7,323 nucleotides of DNA from Betaproteobacteria bacterium (GCA_003455595.1 DMQT01000089.1:1652-8974); one strand, 5' to 3'; positions 1 to 6,592 are shown, counted from the first letter of the stretch. Program-made: numbers and translations. The notes: a model not told the origin generated them from the letters alone.

Positions 1-202
1 GGATGGCGAGGTGCTGGGAGATATTGCTCTGCGACGTGCCGACACTGTCGACTATGTCTTGCACGCTGACTTCGCGGTCGCCTAACACGCACAGAATTTT
101 GAGCCGCAATGGATGTGACATCGCCTTCATCGCGCGTGACGCCTGTTCGATGTGTTCATCCTTGTCGATTAAATCGATGTGCTCCAAATTCAATACGCTC
201 AT
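1..202 (-). CDS. ArsR-family HTH transcriptional regulator (3' part beyond window)
   Basis: The reverse strand from an ATG at 202-200 encodes 67 residues and runs off the left edge. The start MSVLNLEHIDLIDKDEHIEQ is followed by AMKAMSHPLRLKILCVLGD and then a winged-helix recognition region, VGTSQSNISQHLAI. This is the standard N-terminal half of ArsR/SmtB regulators: the 'LSHPxRLxIL' helix, then the 'xxSQxxxSxHL' recognition helix. A GGAG sits 5 bases before the ATG (208-211 on the plus strand), which supports this start. The protein would be a dimeric DNA-binding repressor released by an inducer. No CxC metal motif is visible. Cys38, in the LKILCVL helix, is at a position where persulfide-sensing members such as BigR carry a cysteine. 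The inducer is therefore open, because the C-terminal half is missing. The gene is divergent from gpmI, so the shared intergenic region may hold its operator. The family call is strong; the specific role is inference. Confidence 0.88.
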   Translation of the reverse strand, partial: MSVLNLEHIDLIDKDEHIEQASRAMKAMSHPLRLKILCVLGDREVSVQDIVDSVGTSQSNISQHLAI

Positions 203-337
203 TGTGTCTCCGATTAAAATCAATTGATTACCCAGTATTATAATGCACGCCATATTAAAATATACTAAAATTGCGGGTGTGAAATCACATTCCAAAACAG
301 CTGCGTTGATCACGGCGCAACGAGAGCCCAAGCATAA
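203..337. promoter_or_regulatory. Divergent promoter region between the ArsR-type gene and gpmI
   Basis: This 135-base gap is markedly more AT-rich than the genes on either side. TATTATAAT at 236-244 contains a perfect TATAAT on the plus strand (239-244) and another on the minus strand (237-242). No good -35 hexamer sits at standard spacing in either direction. TAAAAT occurs three times (215-220, 256-261, 266-271), the last two exactly 10 bases apart. TGTGA-AA-TCACA at 278-289 is an inverted repeat with a 2-base spacer, too short to be a CRP site. The region is a plausible place for both promoters and for autoregulation by the ArsR-type protein. The assignment is inferred from position and composition. 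Confidence 0.4.
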
Positions 338-1879
338 ATGAAGGTTAACCCTGTACTACTCATCATTCTTGACGGCTTCGGTTGCCGTCAATGCCAAACC
401 GACAATGCCATTGCGCAAGCACACAAGCCCCACTGGGATGCGCTCTGGAAAACCTATCCACATACGCTGATTCAGGCTTCGGAGTCGGCCGTGGGACTGC
501 CTTCGGGTCAAATGGGCAATTCCGAAGTCGGACATCTGAATATCGGCGCCGGACGCGTGGTGTATCAGGAATTTACGCGTATTGACCTGGCGATTCAGGG
601 TACTTCATTCTTCGATAATCCAGCACTGAAAGGCGCCATTGCCACGGCGAAAGCCAACGGCGGTGCACTGCATATTCTGGGGTTGCTGTCCGACGGTGGC
701 GTACACAGCCACGAAAACCACATTTACGCGATGCTGCGCATGGCGGCGCATGAAGGCCTGGACAAGGTGTTCGTGCACGCTTTTCTGGATGGACGTGATA
801 CCCCGCCGAAAAGTGCCGAGACTTATCTGGCACGGCTGGAAATGGTCATTGCAGAGGTCAAAGTCGGGCGCATCGCCTCGATAATCGGACGCTATTTTGC
901 GATGGATCGAGACCGCCGCTGGCAGCGCGTGCAATCTGCCTATGAGTTGATCAGTGAAGGACGCGCCGATTTTGCTGCACCTGATGCGGAGGCAGGGCTG
1001 CAGCAGGCCTATGCGCGCGGCGAAACCGATGAGTTCGTCAAAGCCACTGCGATTGTGCCGCCGGGTACGCAGCCTGTGCGCATCGAGGACGGCGATGCAG
1101 TGGTGTTCATGAATTTTCGCTCGGATCGGGCACGGCAAATATCGCGCCCGTTCATCGAGCCCGATTTCAGTGAGTTCGGGCGCACATATAAGCCCAAGCT
1201 GGGCGCATTTTGCACGCTGACCGGCTACAGCGATGAATTCAATGTGTCGGTGGCGTTTCCGCCGGAGCGTATTCGTAACGGCTTCGGAGAATACATTGCA
1301 CAGCTGGGGTTAACGCAGCTGCGCATCGCCGAAACGGAAAAATATCCGCATGTCACGTTCTTCTTTAATGGTGGCGAAGAAACGGTGTACGAAGGTGAAG
1401 AGCGCATCCTGGTGCCTTCGCCGGATGTGGCGACCTACGATTTGCAGCCGGAAATGAGTGCCTACGAGCTGACTGATAAACTGGTTGGCGCGATTGAAAG
1501 CAAGCAGTTCGATGCGATCATTTGCAACTACGCCAATGCTGATATGGTCGGGCATACCGGCCATCTCGATGCGGCCATCAAGGCGATCGAGGTACTGGAT
1601 GACTGCCTCGGGCGGGTGATTCCGGCCATGCTGGCTGCGGGCGGTGAAGTGGTGATTACTGCCGATCACGGTAATGCCGAAATGATGATGGATGAGCAGA
1701 CCACGCAAGCGCACACCGCGCATACCGTCAATCTGGTGCCGCTGTTGTATGTTGGCAAGCGTCGCTTGATGATGGCAGACAACGGCGCGCTGGAAGATGT
1801 CAGCCCGACCTTGCTCAAATTAATGGGGCTGCCGCAGCCATCAGAAATGACCGGAAGAGCACTGATCGAGTTCGAGTGA
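338..1879 (+). CDS. gpmI: 2,3-bisphosphoglycerate-independent phosphoglycerate mutase
   Basis: This enzyme interconverts 3-phosphoglycerate and 2-phosphoglycerate in cytoplasmic glycolysis/gluconeogenesis, using two Mn(II) ions and a phosphoserine intermediate. It is 513 aa, the usual family length of about 510-515. All expected active-site elements are visible: Asp12 in LIILDGFG; the nucleophile Ser62 in MGNSEVGHLNIGAGR; His123 in GGVHSHENH; GRDTPP at 152-157; Asp402 and His406 in NADMVGHTG; Asp443 and His444 in ADHGNAEM; and His462 in HTAHTVNLVP. The N- and C-terminal segments form the alkaline-phosphatase-like domain, and the middle is the transferase insertion. The ATG at 338 is preceded by only a weak purine run (GAGAG, 322-326). 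No alternative start is needed, because the conserved N-terminus begins directly with VNPVLLIILDGFG. Its last bases overlap the envC start, as in the enterobacterial gpmI-envC pair. I see no odd residues or disruption. Confidence 0.97.
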   Translation: MKVNPVLLIILDGFGCRQCQTDNAIAQAHKPHWDALWKTYPHTLIQASESAVGLPSGQMGNSEVGHLNIGAGRVVYQEFTRIDLAIQGTSFFDNPALKGAIATAKANGGALHILGLLSDGGVHSHENHIYAMLRMAAHEGLDKVFVHAFLDGRDTPPKSAETYLARLEMVIAEVKVGRIASIIGRYFAMDRDRRWQRVQSAYELISEGRADFAAPDAEAGLQQAYARGETDEFVKATAIVPPGTQPVRIEDGDAVVFMNFRSDRARQISRPFIEPDFSEFGRTYKPKLGAFCTLTGYSDEFNVSVAFPPERIRNGFGEYIAQLGLTQLRIAETEKYPHVTFFFNGGEETVYEGEERILVPSPDVATYDLQPEMSAYELTDKLVGAIESKQFDAIICNYANADMVGHTGHLDAAIKAIEVLDDCLGRVIPAMLAAGGEVVITADHGNAEMMMDEQTTQAHTAHTVNLVPLLYVGKRRLMMADNGALEDVSPTLLKLMGLPQPSEMTGRALIEFE

Positions 1880-3183
1880 AACTCATTTGGCGTGTGTTTT
1901 GGGTGGGTGTGCTGCTACTGAGCAGCACAGTGCAGGCTGCCGCGGTATCGAGCGGCGATCTGGATCAGATTCGCAGCAAGATTGAGCAGCTGCGCAAAGC
2001 TAACCAGACAACGCAGGCGAACCGTAGCGATGTCGCCGATGCGTTGCAAGCGTCGGAACACGCCATCAGTGATGCCAATCGACGGGTTGTCGAGCTAGAC
2101 CGTCAGCAGCATACCGTCGATAGCAGTTTGACGGCATTGTCAGCCAGCAGTGCCAATATCAAACAGCAAATAAACCGGCAACAGGCGGCACTTGCCAAGC
2201 TGCTTCGACAGTATTATCAGGCGCATGAAGCCGACGCCACCAAGTTGTTGCTCAATGGCGAAAACCCCAATCAGATCGCACGCAACCTACACTATTACAG
2301 CTATGTGTCCCGCGAGCGTGCTGTGTTGATCGCGGCATTGCGCGACAGTCAGCAGCGCCTGGATAGCCTGACGCAAGCGGAGACTCAAAAAAAAGCACAG
2401 CTTGATGCCATCCGTCAGCAACGTATGCTGCAACGGCAGCAACTGGTAATGCAGCGCCAGGAAAAACAGCGGGTGCTGGATAAACTCGGCACGCAAATAC
2501 AGCAGCAGCGTAAACAGCTTGCCACGCTGGAGCGCGACCAAAAGCGCCTTACGCAGCTGTTTGAAGCGCTGGCCAAGGCAGCCGCAAAAAAAGTGGCGGC
2601 TGAAAAAGCAGCCGCAAAGCAAGCCGCTGCACAAAAAGCGGCAGCCGAAAAACGCGCCGCAGCGCAGCGTGCCGCGCAGGCGCGACGCCACAAACCGGCT
2701 CGCCCAGAGCAGCCGCAAGTCGCTCGGCCGCCACGCGTGACGCAACCCGAAGTCGCCTTGCCAGAAGCTGCTATCAATGGCACACCGTTCGGCCGCCTTA
2801 AGGGCAAATTGACATTGCCTGCCCAAGGGGAACTTGTTTACCGTTTTGGTACTCCACGTGAGCGGGGTGGTGCCTTGTGGAAGGGTATTTTCATCAAGGC
2901 GCAGGCCGGGCAGCCGGTGCATGCGGTGGCCGCTGGTCAGGTGGTATTTGCGAACTGGCTGCGGGGCTTCGGAAATCTGATTATTGTTGATCATGGCAGC
3001 GGCTATATGAGCCTATACAGCAATAATGAAACATTGTATAAACGGGTCGGCGATAGTGTTAGTGCGCGTGAAACGCTTGCGACAGTCGGTAATAGTGGGG
3101 GTAATCCCGAGGCGGGGTTATATTTTGAATTGCGTTACCAGAGTCGGGCATTTGACCCGATAAGCTGGATGGCGGGCAAGTGA
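1876..3183 (+). CDS. envC: EnvC-type murein hydrolase activator (coiled coil plus degenerate LytM domain)
   Basis: This is a periplasmic division protein that activates N-acetylmuramyl-L-alanine amidases to split septal peptidoglycan. It has 435 aa (E. coli EnvC is 419). Residues 1-21 form a signal peptide ending VQA. A long Gln/Lys/Arg-rich coiled coil covers about 28-230. An Ala/Lys/Glu-rich run (about 231-270) and a Pro/Arg linker (about 271-295) follow. Residues 310-432 are a LytM/M23 fold. The zinc ligands of active M23 peptidases are missing: the usual HxGxD segment reads WKGIFI at 335-340, and the HLHFE segment reads LYFEL at 415-419. This matches EnvC proteins, which regulate rather than cut. 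The start is a GTG overlapping the gpmI stop codon (GTGA), implying translational coupling. It could alternatively be named a generic M23 family protein, but the coiled coil and gene order favour EnvC. Confidence 0.93.
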   Translation: MKLIWRVFWVGVLLLSSTVQAAAVSSGDLDQIRSKIEQLRKANQTTQANRSDVADALQASEHAISDANRRVVELDRQQHTVDSSLTALSASSANIKQQINRQQAALAKLLRQYYQAHEADATKLLLNGENPNQIARNLHYYSYVSRERAVLIAALRDSQQRLDSLTQAETQKKAQLDAIRQQRMLQRQQLVMQRQEKQRVLDKLGTQIQQQRKQLATLERDQKRLTQLFEALAKAAAKKVAAEKAAAKQAAAQKAAAEKRAAAQRAAQARRHKPARPEQPQVARPPRVTQPEVALPEAAINGTPFGRLKGKLTLPAQGELVYRFGTPRERGGALWKGIFIKAQAGQPVHAVAAGQVVFANWLRGFGNLIIVDHGSGYMSLYSNNETLYKRVGDSVSARETLATVGNSGGNPEAGLYFELRYQSRAFDPISWMAGK

Positions 3184-3186
3184 GGG
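3182..3186 (+). promoter_or_regulatory. Ribosome binding site that sets the ctpA start
   Basis: GAGGG overlaps the envC stop codon and lies 8 bases before the ATG at 3195. A GTG at 3180 would also open the same frame (a GTGA overlap), adding five residues, but it has no comparable Shine-Dalgarno sequence. The ATG is therefore preferred, and ribosomes ending envC would finish on the ctpA binding site. Confidence 0.65.
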
Positions 3187-3194
3187 ATCGTGCA

Positions 3195-4631
3195 ATGCGT
3201 AGCAAACTGCAAAAAGTCGGGCTGATCGGTGCGGGTATTCTGGTGGGCGCTGCATTGACCCTTAATTATTCTGCACTGGCTGAACGTGAAGCCGGTGCGC
3301 CCTTGCCGCTGGATGATCTGCGCACCTTTACCGAGGTGTTCGGCAAAATCAAGAGTGATTATGTCGAGCCGGTGGATGACAAGAAGCTCATCGCTTCAGC
3401 CATTAACGGCATGCTGTCGGGCCTGGACCCGCATTCTGCCTACATGGATGCCGAAGCGTTCAAGGATTTACAGGTGGGTACCCAAGGTGAGTTTGGCGGG
3501 CTGGGCATTGAGGTCGGCATGGAAGACGGCTTCGTGAAAGTGGTATCGCCGATCGACGATACACCTGCGTCCAAAGCCGGTTTGAAGCCGGGCGATCTGA
3601 TTATCAAGCTGGATGAGACGCCAGTAAAAGGCTTGACGCTGAACGACGCAGTCAAGCGCATGCGTGGCAAACCGAATACACCGATCACCTTGACCGTGCT
3701 ACGCAAAGGCGTACCAAAACCCTTTGTGGTGACCTTGATGCGCGCTGTGATCAAGGTCAAGAGCGTTAAATACAAGCTGGCTGAAAATGGCTACGGTTAT
3801 GTCCGTATTTCCCAGTTCCAGGAACGCACCGGCGATGATCTGGCCAAGGCGCTGGAAGCCTTGCAAAAGGATAACAAAGGCGCACCACTCAAAGGCCTGG
3901 TGCTGGATTTGCGCAACGATCCGGGTGGCTTGCTCAACGGTGCCGTGGCGGTGGCGACGGCTTTCGTCAAACCAAACTCGCTGGTGGTATACACCGATGG
4001 CCGTACGGAAGACGCCAAAATGAAGCTGATGGCAAACCCCGACAGTTATCTGCGTGGCAACGAGTCGGATTACCTCAAGGGCATCCCGGCCTGGAGTAAA
4101 ACCGTACCCATGGTGTTGCTGGTGAACGGCGGTTCTGCCTCCGCTTCCGAAATTGTGGCTGGCGCGTTGCAGGATGACAAGCGTGCTGTCGTCATGGGCA
4201 CGCAGACGTTCGGTAAAGGGTCCGTGCAAACGGTATTGCCATTGGGCAACGGCACCGGTATCAAGCTCACTACGGCGCGCTATTTCACGCCTAGTGGACG
4301 TTCCATCCAGGTGAAAGGCATTACGCCAGACATCGTGGTGGAAGAGGCAACGTTGAAGGATGCGGCTAATGACAACAACCTGAATATCCGTGAGGGCGAT
4401 CTGGAAAATCACCTGGCCAATGGTCAGGCTGGTGCAGACAATCCAGCGACCGTACCCACCCAAATTATCGTGCCGGAAACAATGGAGAAATCGGATAAGG
4501 ATAAAACAGGTAAAGATAAAGCAGTCAAGCCGGAAAAATCGGACCCATCTGAAGTGATTTCCAAAAATGACTTCCAGTTGAATCAGGCTTTGAACCTGCT
4601 TAAAGGCTTGAACATTATCCAGTCACGCTAG
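3195..4631 (+). CDS. ctpA: Carboxyl-terminal processing protease, S41 family
   Basis: This is an exported serine protease that trims or degrades envelope proteins from their C-terminus; relatives act on peptidoglycan hydrolases and other periplasmic targets. It has 478 aa from the ATG at 3195. An uncleaved or cleavable N-terminal hydrophobic segment covers about 8-28. The N-terminal CtpA helical region has DYVEPVDDKKL and GLDPHSAYM. A PDZ domain begins around residue 98 (GEFGGLGIEV) and has KAGLKPGDLIIKLD. The S41 catalytic core includes YGYVRISQF, LVLDLRNDPGGLL and GGSASASEIVAGALQD. The dyad is probably Ser316 and Lys341 (TFGKGSVQT), with the 25-residue spacing known in Prc and D1 protease. 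A Lys/Asp-rich low-complexity linker precedes the C-terminal FQLNQALNLLKGLN helix. The gene sits directly after envC, as is common in proteobacteria, and is probably cotranscribed. The exact substrates cannot be read from the sequence. Confidence 0.95.
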   Translation: MRSKLQKVGLIGAGILVGAALTLNYSALAEREAGAPLPLDDLRTFTEVFGKIKSDYVEPVDDKKLIASAINGMLSGLDPHSAYMDAEAFKDLQVGTQGEFGGLGIEVGMEDGFVKVVSPIDDTPASKAGLKPGDLIIKLDETPVKGLTLNDAVKRMRGKPNTPITLTVLRKGVPKPFVVTLMRAVIKVKSVKYKLAENGYGYVRISQFQERTGDDLAKALEALQKDNKGAPLKGLVLDLRNDPGGLLNGAVAVATAFVKPNSLVVYTDGRTEDAKMKLMANPDSYLRGNESDYLKGIPAWSKTVPMVLLVNGGSASASEIVAGALQDDKRAVVMGTQTFGKGSVQTVLPLGNGTGIKLTTARYFTPSGRSIQVKGITPDIVVEEATLKDAANDNNLNIREGDLENHLANGQAGADNPATVPTQIIVPETMEKSDKDKTGKDKAVKPEKSDPSEVISKNDFQLNQALNLLKGLNIIQSR

Positions 4632-4652
4632 CCATGGCTTGCTAGGGGTGTA

Positions 4653-4681
4653 CGGGTGCGCGTATTCTAAACGCGTACCCG
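4653..4681 (+). terminator. Intergenic hairpin after ctpA (no U-tract)
   Basis: CGGGTGCGCGT (4653-4663) pairs with ACGCGTACCCG (4671-4681) around a 7-base loop, ATTCTAA. That is an 11-bp stem with one G-U wobble, mostly GC. The following bases are GGCAACC, not a T run, so this is not a standard intrinsic terminator. It could be a partial terminator, an RNase processing site or a 3'-end stabiliser for the upstream mRNA, lowering expression of the downstream pair. It ends 15 bases before the next ribosome binding site. The structure is seen directly; its role is inferred. Confidence 0.45.
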
Positions 4682-4709
4682 GGCAACCGGCGTGTTGGAG
4701 TAGCCGTCG

Positions 4710-5105
4710 ATGAAATTACCCGATCAGGAAAAATCCCGCGAGATTGTATTCAATGCCCTGCCGGTGAATCAGGCCAAGTTGGCCTTGGTGCTGCTTGACG
4801 GTATGCAGGATATGAATGTCGAAATGGGGGAGCGGCCTAACAGCATCGTGGTGCATTACGATGTGCGTGATTACAGCCTGGAAAAACTCGAAGCGGCTTT
4901 GCTGTCGCAGGGTTTTCATCTCGACAATGGCTTGTTGTACAAACTGCGTCGCGCACTGATTTACTTTTGTGAGCGCAATCAGCGAGACAACCTGAGCGTT
5001 CCCCCTGCGCAACAAAAATCGGCCAAACCTTTTGTTGAGGCGTTCAGTCATCATCCCCATGGCGACCGGGATGACACCCCGGAAGAATGGCGCGGCTATC
5101 AATAA
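4710..5105 (+). CDS. Conserved small protein of unknown function, heavy-metal-associated-like fold
   Basis: I do not recognise a named function. The 131-aa product is soluble, with no signal peptide or membrane segment. Residues about 10-75 (IVFNALPVNQAKLALVLLDG, then a strand IVVHYDVRDY, helix LEKLEAALLSQGF) follow a beta-alpha-beta-beta-alpha pattern like HMA/ferredoxin-like domains, including the spacing of an HMA 'GI..V.V....VxYDP...L...L...G' motif. The CxxC metal pair is absent; the equivalent place reads LLDGMQDM. Residues 78-92 form a basic helix (YKLRRALIYFCERNQ). The C-terminus is polar and His/Asp-rich, ending HHPHGDRDDTPEEWRGYQ. The start is supported by GGAG at 4697-4700, 9 bases before the ATG. 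It lies between ctpA and moeB, which suggests cotranscription but does not reveal the job. The fold call is inference from pattern only. Confidence 0.85.
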   Translation: MKLPDQEKSREIVFNALPVNQAKLALVLLDGMQDMNVEMGERPNSIVVHYDVRDYSLEKLEAALLSQGFHLDNGLLYKLRRALIYFCERNQRDNLSVPPAQQKSAKPFVEAFSHHPHGDRDDTPEEWRGYQ

Positions 5106-5135
5106 GCCGGGCATGACACGCACCACCGCTTGCGC

Positions 5136-5900
5136 ATGAATGACGAACAACTACTGCGTTACAGTCGCCACATACTGCTGCGTGAAATCAGCCTGGAAGG
5201 TCAGCAGCGCATTCTGGACGGGCACGTATTGCTCATTGGTGCGGGTGGTCTGGGTTCGCCGATTGCCCTGTATCTGGCTGCCAGCGGGGTTGGCACACTG
5301 ACCGTGTGTGACGGCGACACGGTAGACATCACCAATTTGCAGCGTCAGATTGTGCATCGTGAGCAGGCCGTTGGCCAAAACAAGGCGATGTCTGCCGCCA
5401 CCACCCTGGCATCAGTCAATCCGCAGACCCAAGTTGAAGTTGTGGCGCAGCGCCTGGCTGGCGAACAGTTGGCGGCTTACATCGCAGCAGCCGACGTGGT
5501 AGTGGATGCCAGTGACAACTTTGCCACCCGCCATGCCATCAACCGTGCCTGTGTGAAATACGCCAAGCCGCTGGTATCCGGTGCCGCAGTACGTTTTGAT
5601 GGGCAAGTGACTGTGTTCGACTTGCGCCACCCGGATAGCCCCTGCTATGCCTGTCTGTACCCGGAACAGGACGGTGCCGACGAAGTGCGTTGTGCAGATA
5701 ATGGTGTGTTTTCGCCGCTGGTGGGGATCATCGGCGCGGTGCAGGCCGCCGAGGCATTAAAGCTTTTATCTGGGGCAGGGCAGACATTGAATGGCCGGCT
5801 GATGCTGCTGGATGCATTGGGCATGCAGTGGCGCACAGTTCGGTTAAAAAAAGACGCGGCGTGCCCGGTCTGTAGCAAAGTGCTAGAAAGCCCCGCGTAA
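5136..5900 (+). CDS. moeB: MoeB/ThiF/HesA-type sulfur-carrier adenylyltransferase
   Basis: This E1-like enzyme uses ATP to adenylate the C-terminal glycine of a small sulfur carrier (MoaD for molybdopterin, or ThiS for thiamine). It is 254 aa, close to MoeB (249). It begins with the family signature LLRYSRHILLREISLEGQQR. The nucleotide-binding loop GAGGLG is at 35-40, followed by an acidic strand end and DITNLQRQIVH. DASDN and the conserved Cys186 in RCADNGVFSPLVG are present. The structural zinc is held by Cys170/Cys173 (CYAC) and Cys243/Cys246 (CPVC). No C-terminal rhodanese domain is present, unlike MoeZ/Uba4-type fusions. The ATG at 5136 matches the family N-terminus; an in-frame TTG at 5130 is an unlikely alternative, and neither has a good ribosome binding site. 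The partner carrier gene is not in the window, so MoeB versus ThiF is not settled. The 3' end overlaps convergent slmA by 18 bases. Confidence 0.92.
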   Translation: MNDEQLLRYSRHILLREISLEGQQRILDGHVLLIGAGGLGSPIALYLAASGVGTLTVCDGDTVDITNLQRQIVHREQAVGQNKAMSAATTLASVNPQTQVEVVAQRLAGEQLAAYIAAADVVVDASDNFATRHAINRACVKYAKPLVSGAAVRFDGQVTVFDLRHPDSPCYACLYPEQDGADEVRCADNGVFSPLVGIIGAVQAAEALKLLSGAGQTLNGRLMLLDALGMQWRTVRLKKDAACPVCSKVLESPA

Positions 5901-6461
5901 TAGCGACCACTGTAGCGCGAAATCAGCCAGCGGATCGCGTTTGAAGCCGCTTTTCGAAAACTGGTGCCAGCGCCCAACCACGTAACACAGCAGCATGTTT
6001 GCAGCCGCGCTGGCATTGAGTGACTGCTGGGTTTCATCTTGCCCGGAAGCAAAGCGCAGACATTGGCGCAAGGTCGCCTCAAGTCGATCATGCAACTGAT
6101 TGATGCGCGCTTGCAGGCGCTCGTTCTCATTCACCAATGCCTCACCGATCAGTACGCGGGTCATGCCAGGGTTCTTCTGCGCGAAGCCGAGCAAGACAGA
6201 TACGATGGCTTCGGTTTGGCCGAGGCCCGCTTCCTGACTCGTAGTGATTTTGTTGATCAGGCCAAATAATGACTGCTCTATGAATTCGATCAAGCCCTCA
6301 AACATTTGCGCCTTGCTGGCGAAATGACGGTATAACGCCGCCTCTGAAACATCCAGGCGAGCCGCAAGCGCCGCAGTTGTGATTTTTTCGCCTGTTGGGG
6401 TTTCCAGCATACCTGCCAGGGTTTGCAGGATTTGTAGTTTTCTTTCGCCAGCCACTGCCAC
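5883..6461 (-). CDS. slmA: SlmA-type nucleoid occlusion factor, TetR family
   Basis: SlmA binds specific chromosomal sites and blocks FtsZ ring assembly over the nucleoid. The product begins MAVAGERKLQILQTLAGMLE. A TetR HTH lies at about 27-50 (ITTAALAARLDVSEAALYRHFASK), then LIEFIEQSLFGLINKI, LLGFAQKNPGMTRVLIGEAL, LQARINQLHDRLEATLRQ and a C-terminal all-helical part ending LQWSLLRGAF. These blocks align well with E. coli SlmA (198 aa). I place the start at the GTG at 6461, giving 192 aa. The frame stays open to a GTG at 6497 (204 aa), and a GTG at 6455 is also possible. An AAGGAGG at 6472-6466 lies 4 bases before the 6461 GTG and would be inside the longer version. The gene is convergent with moeB, sharing 18 bases. 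Its upstream side abuts a tRNA remnant and element debris, so its promoter context may have been changed by the insertion. Confidence 0.93.
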   Translation of the reverse strand: MAVAGERKLQILQTLAGMLETPTGEKITTAALAARLDVSEAALYRHFASKAQMFEGLIEFIEQSLFGLINKITTSQEAGLGQTEAIVSVLLGFAQKNPGMTRVLIGEALVNENERLQARINQLHDRLEATLRQCLRFASGQDETQQSLNASAAANMLLCYVVGRWHQFSKSGFKRDPLADFALQWSLLRGAF

Positions 6462-6465
6462 ACCG

Positions 6466-6472
6466 CCTCCTT
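6466..6472 (-). promoter_or_regulatory. Strong Shine-Dalgarno for slmA
   Basis: On the minus strand this reads AAGGAGG, a full match to the anti-SD core. It is 4 bases from the GTG at 6461 and 10 bases from the GTG at 6455. It argues against the longest possible start at 6497, for which no binding site is visible. Confidence 0.7.
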
Positions 6473-6516
6473 GCACCCTGATCGTACGGGGCGCCACATC
6501 GGTTTGTAATTTGAAT

Positions 6517-6559
6517 TGTTGGGTCTGATCGGACTTGCACCGACGACCAGGGGATTATG
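6517..6559 (-). pseudogene. 3' half of a tRNA gene with CAT anticodon (att-type fragment)
   Basis: Read on the minus strand, this is the 3' half of a tRNA. It has anticodon CAT followed by AA (6559-6555); the 3' anticodon stem TCCCC (6554-6550); variable loop TGGTC (6549-6545); and T stem GTCGG / CCGAT (6544-6540 and 6532-6528) around the T loop TGCAAGT. The acceptor 3' strand CAGACCC (6527-6521) is followed by A and then ACA where CCA is usual. The 5' anticodon stem, D arm and acceptor 5' strand are absent: the upstream bases read CAAGAC and do not pair with TCCCC. T-loop position 55 is G instead of T, and position 33 would be G. It cannot be a working tRNA. The parent was probably a CAT-anticodon tRNA (Met or Ile2 type) with acceptor GGGTCTG. 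Such half-genes are typical of integrase crossover sites. Confidence 0.78.
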
Positions 6560-6563
6560 CGTC

Positions 6564-6592
6564 TTGACTTATATCTTTATCTAATAAGTTAA
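6564..6592. repeat. Imperfect 9-bp inverted repeat next to the tRNA fragment
   Basis: TTGACTTAT (6564-6572) and ATAAGTTAA (6584-6592) are inverted copies with one mismatch, separated by an 11-base AT-rich spacer. The repeat begins 4 bases beyond the anticodon-loop end of the tRNA fragment. It could be a core or arm site for an integrase or accessory protein, or an AT-rich promoter segment reading either way. The repeat is seen directly; the role is inferred. Confidence 0.5.

Noticed and set aside
3..227. Plus-strand open frame at the left edge
   Set aside because: It is opposite the ArsR-type gene, whose HTH motif and ribosome binding site are clear; the plus-strand protein is cysteine/serine-rich nonsense.
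278..289. TGTGA-AA-TCACA as a CRP site
   Set aside because: CRP sites need a 6-base spacer between the TGTGA and TCACA halves; here it is 2, so only a small inverted repeat is reported.
2387..2394. A8 run in envC as a phase-variation or slippage site
   Set aside because: It encodes Lys-Lys within a Lys/Gln-rich coiled coil and the frame is intact; such runs are expected here and nothing indicates programmed switching.
2575..2690. Ala/Lys-rich stretch of envC as a DNA tandem repeat
   Set aside because: The repetition is at the level of amino-acid composition (AAAxK/AAxQ units); the nucleotide copies are too divergent for a tandem repeat.
2287..2994. Long minus-strand frames opposite envC (235 and 130 codons)
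   Set aside because: They mirror the Ala/Lys/Gln-rich coding of envC, giving Leu/Cys/Phe-rich or Ala/Cys-rich products without motifs.
3699..4463. 254-codon minus-strand frame opposite ctpA
   Set aside because: ctpA shows intact catalytic motifs on the plus strand; the opposite frame has no recognisable domain or binding site.
5846..5852. A7 run in moeB as a programmed frameshift
   Set aside because: The zero frame continues into the expected zinc-binding CPVC motif and family-length C-terminus, and no stimulatory hairpin is evident.
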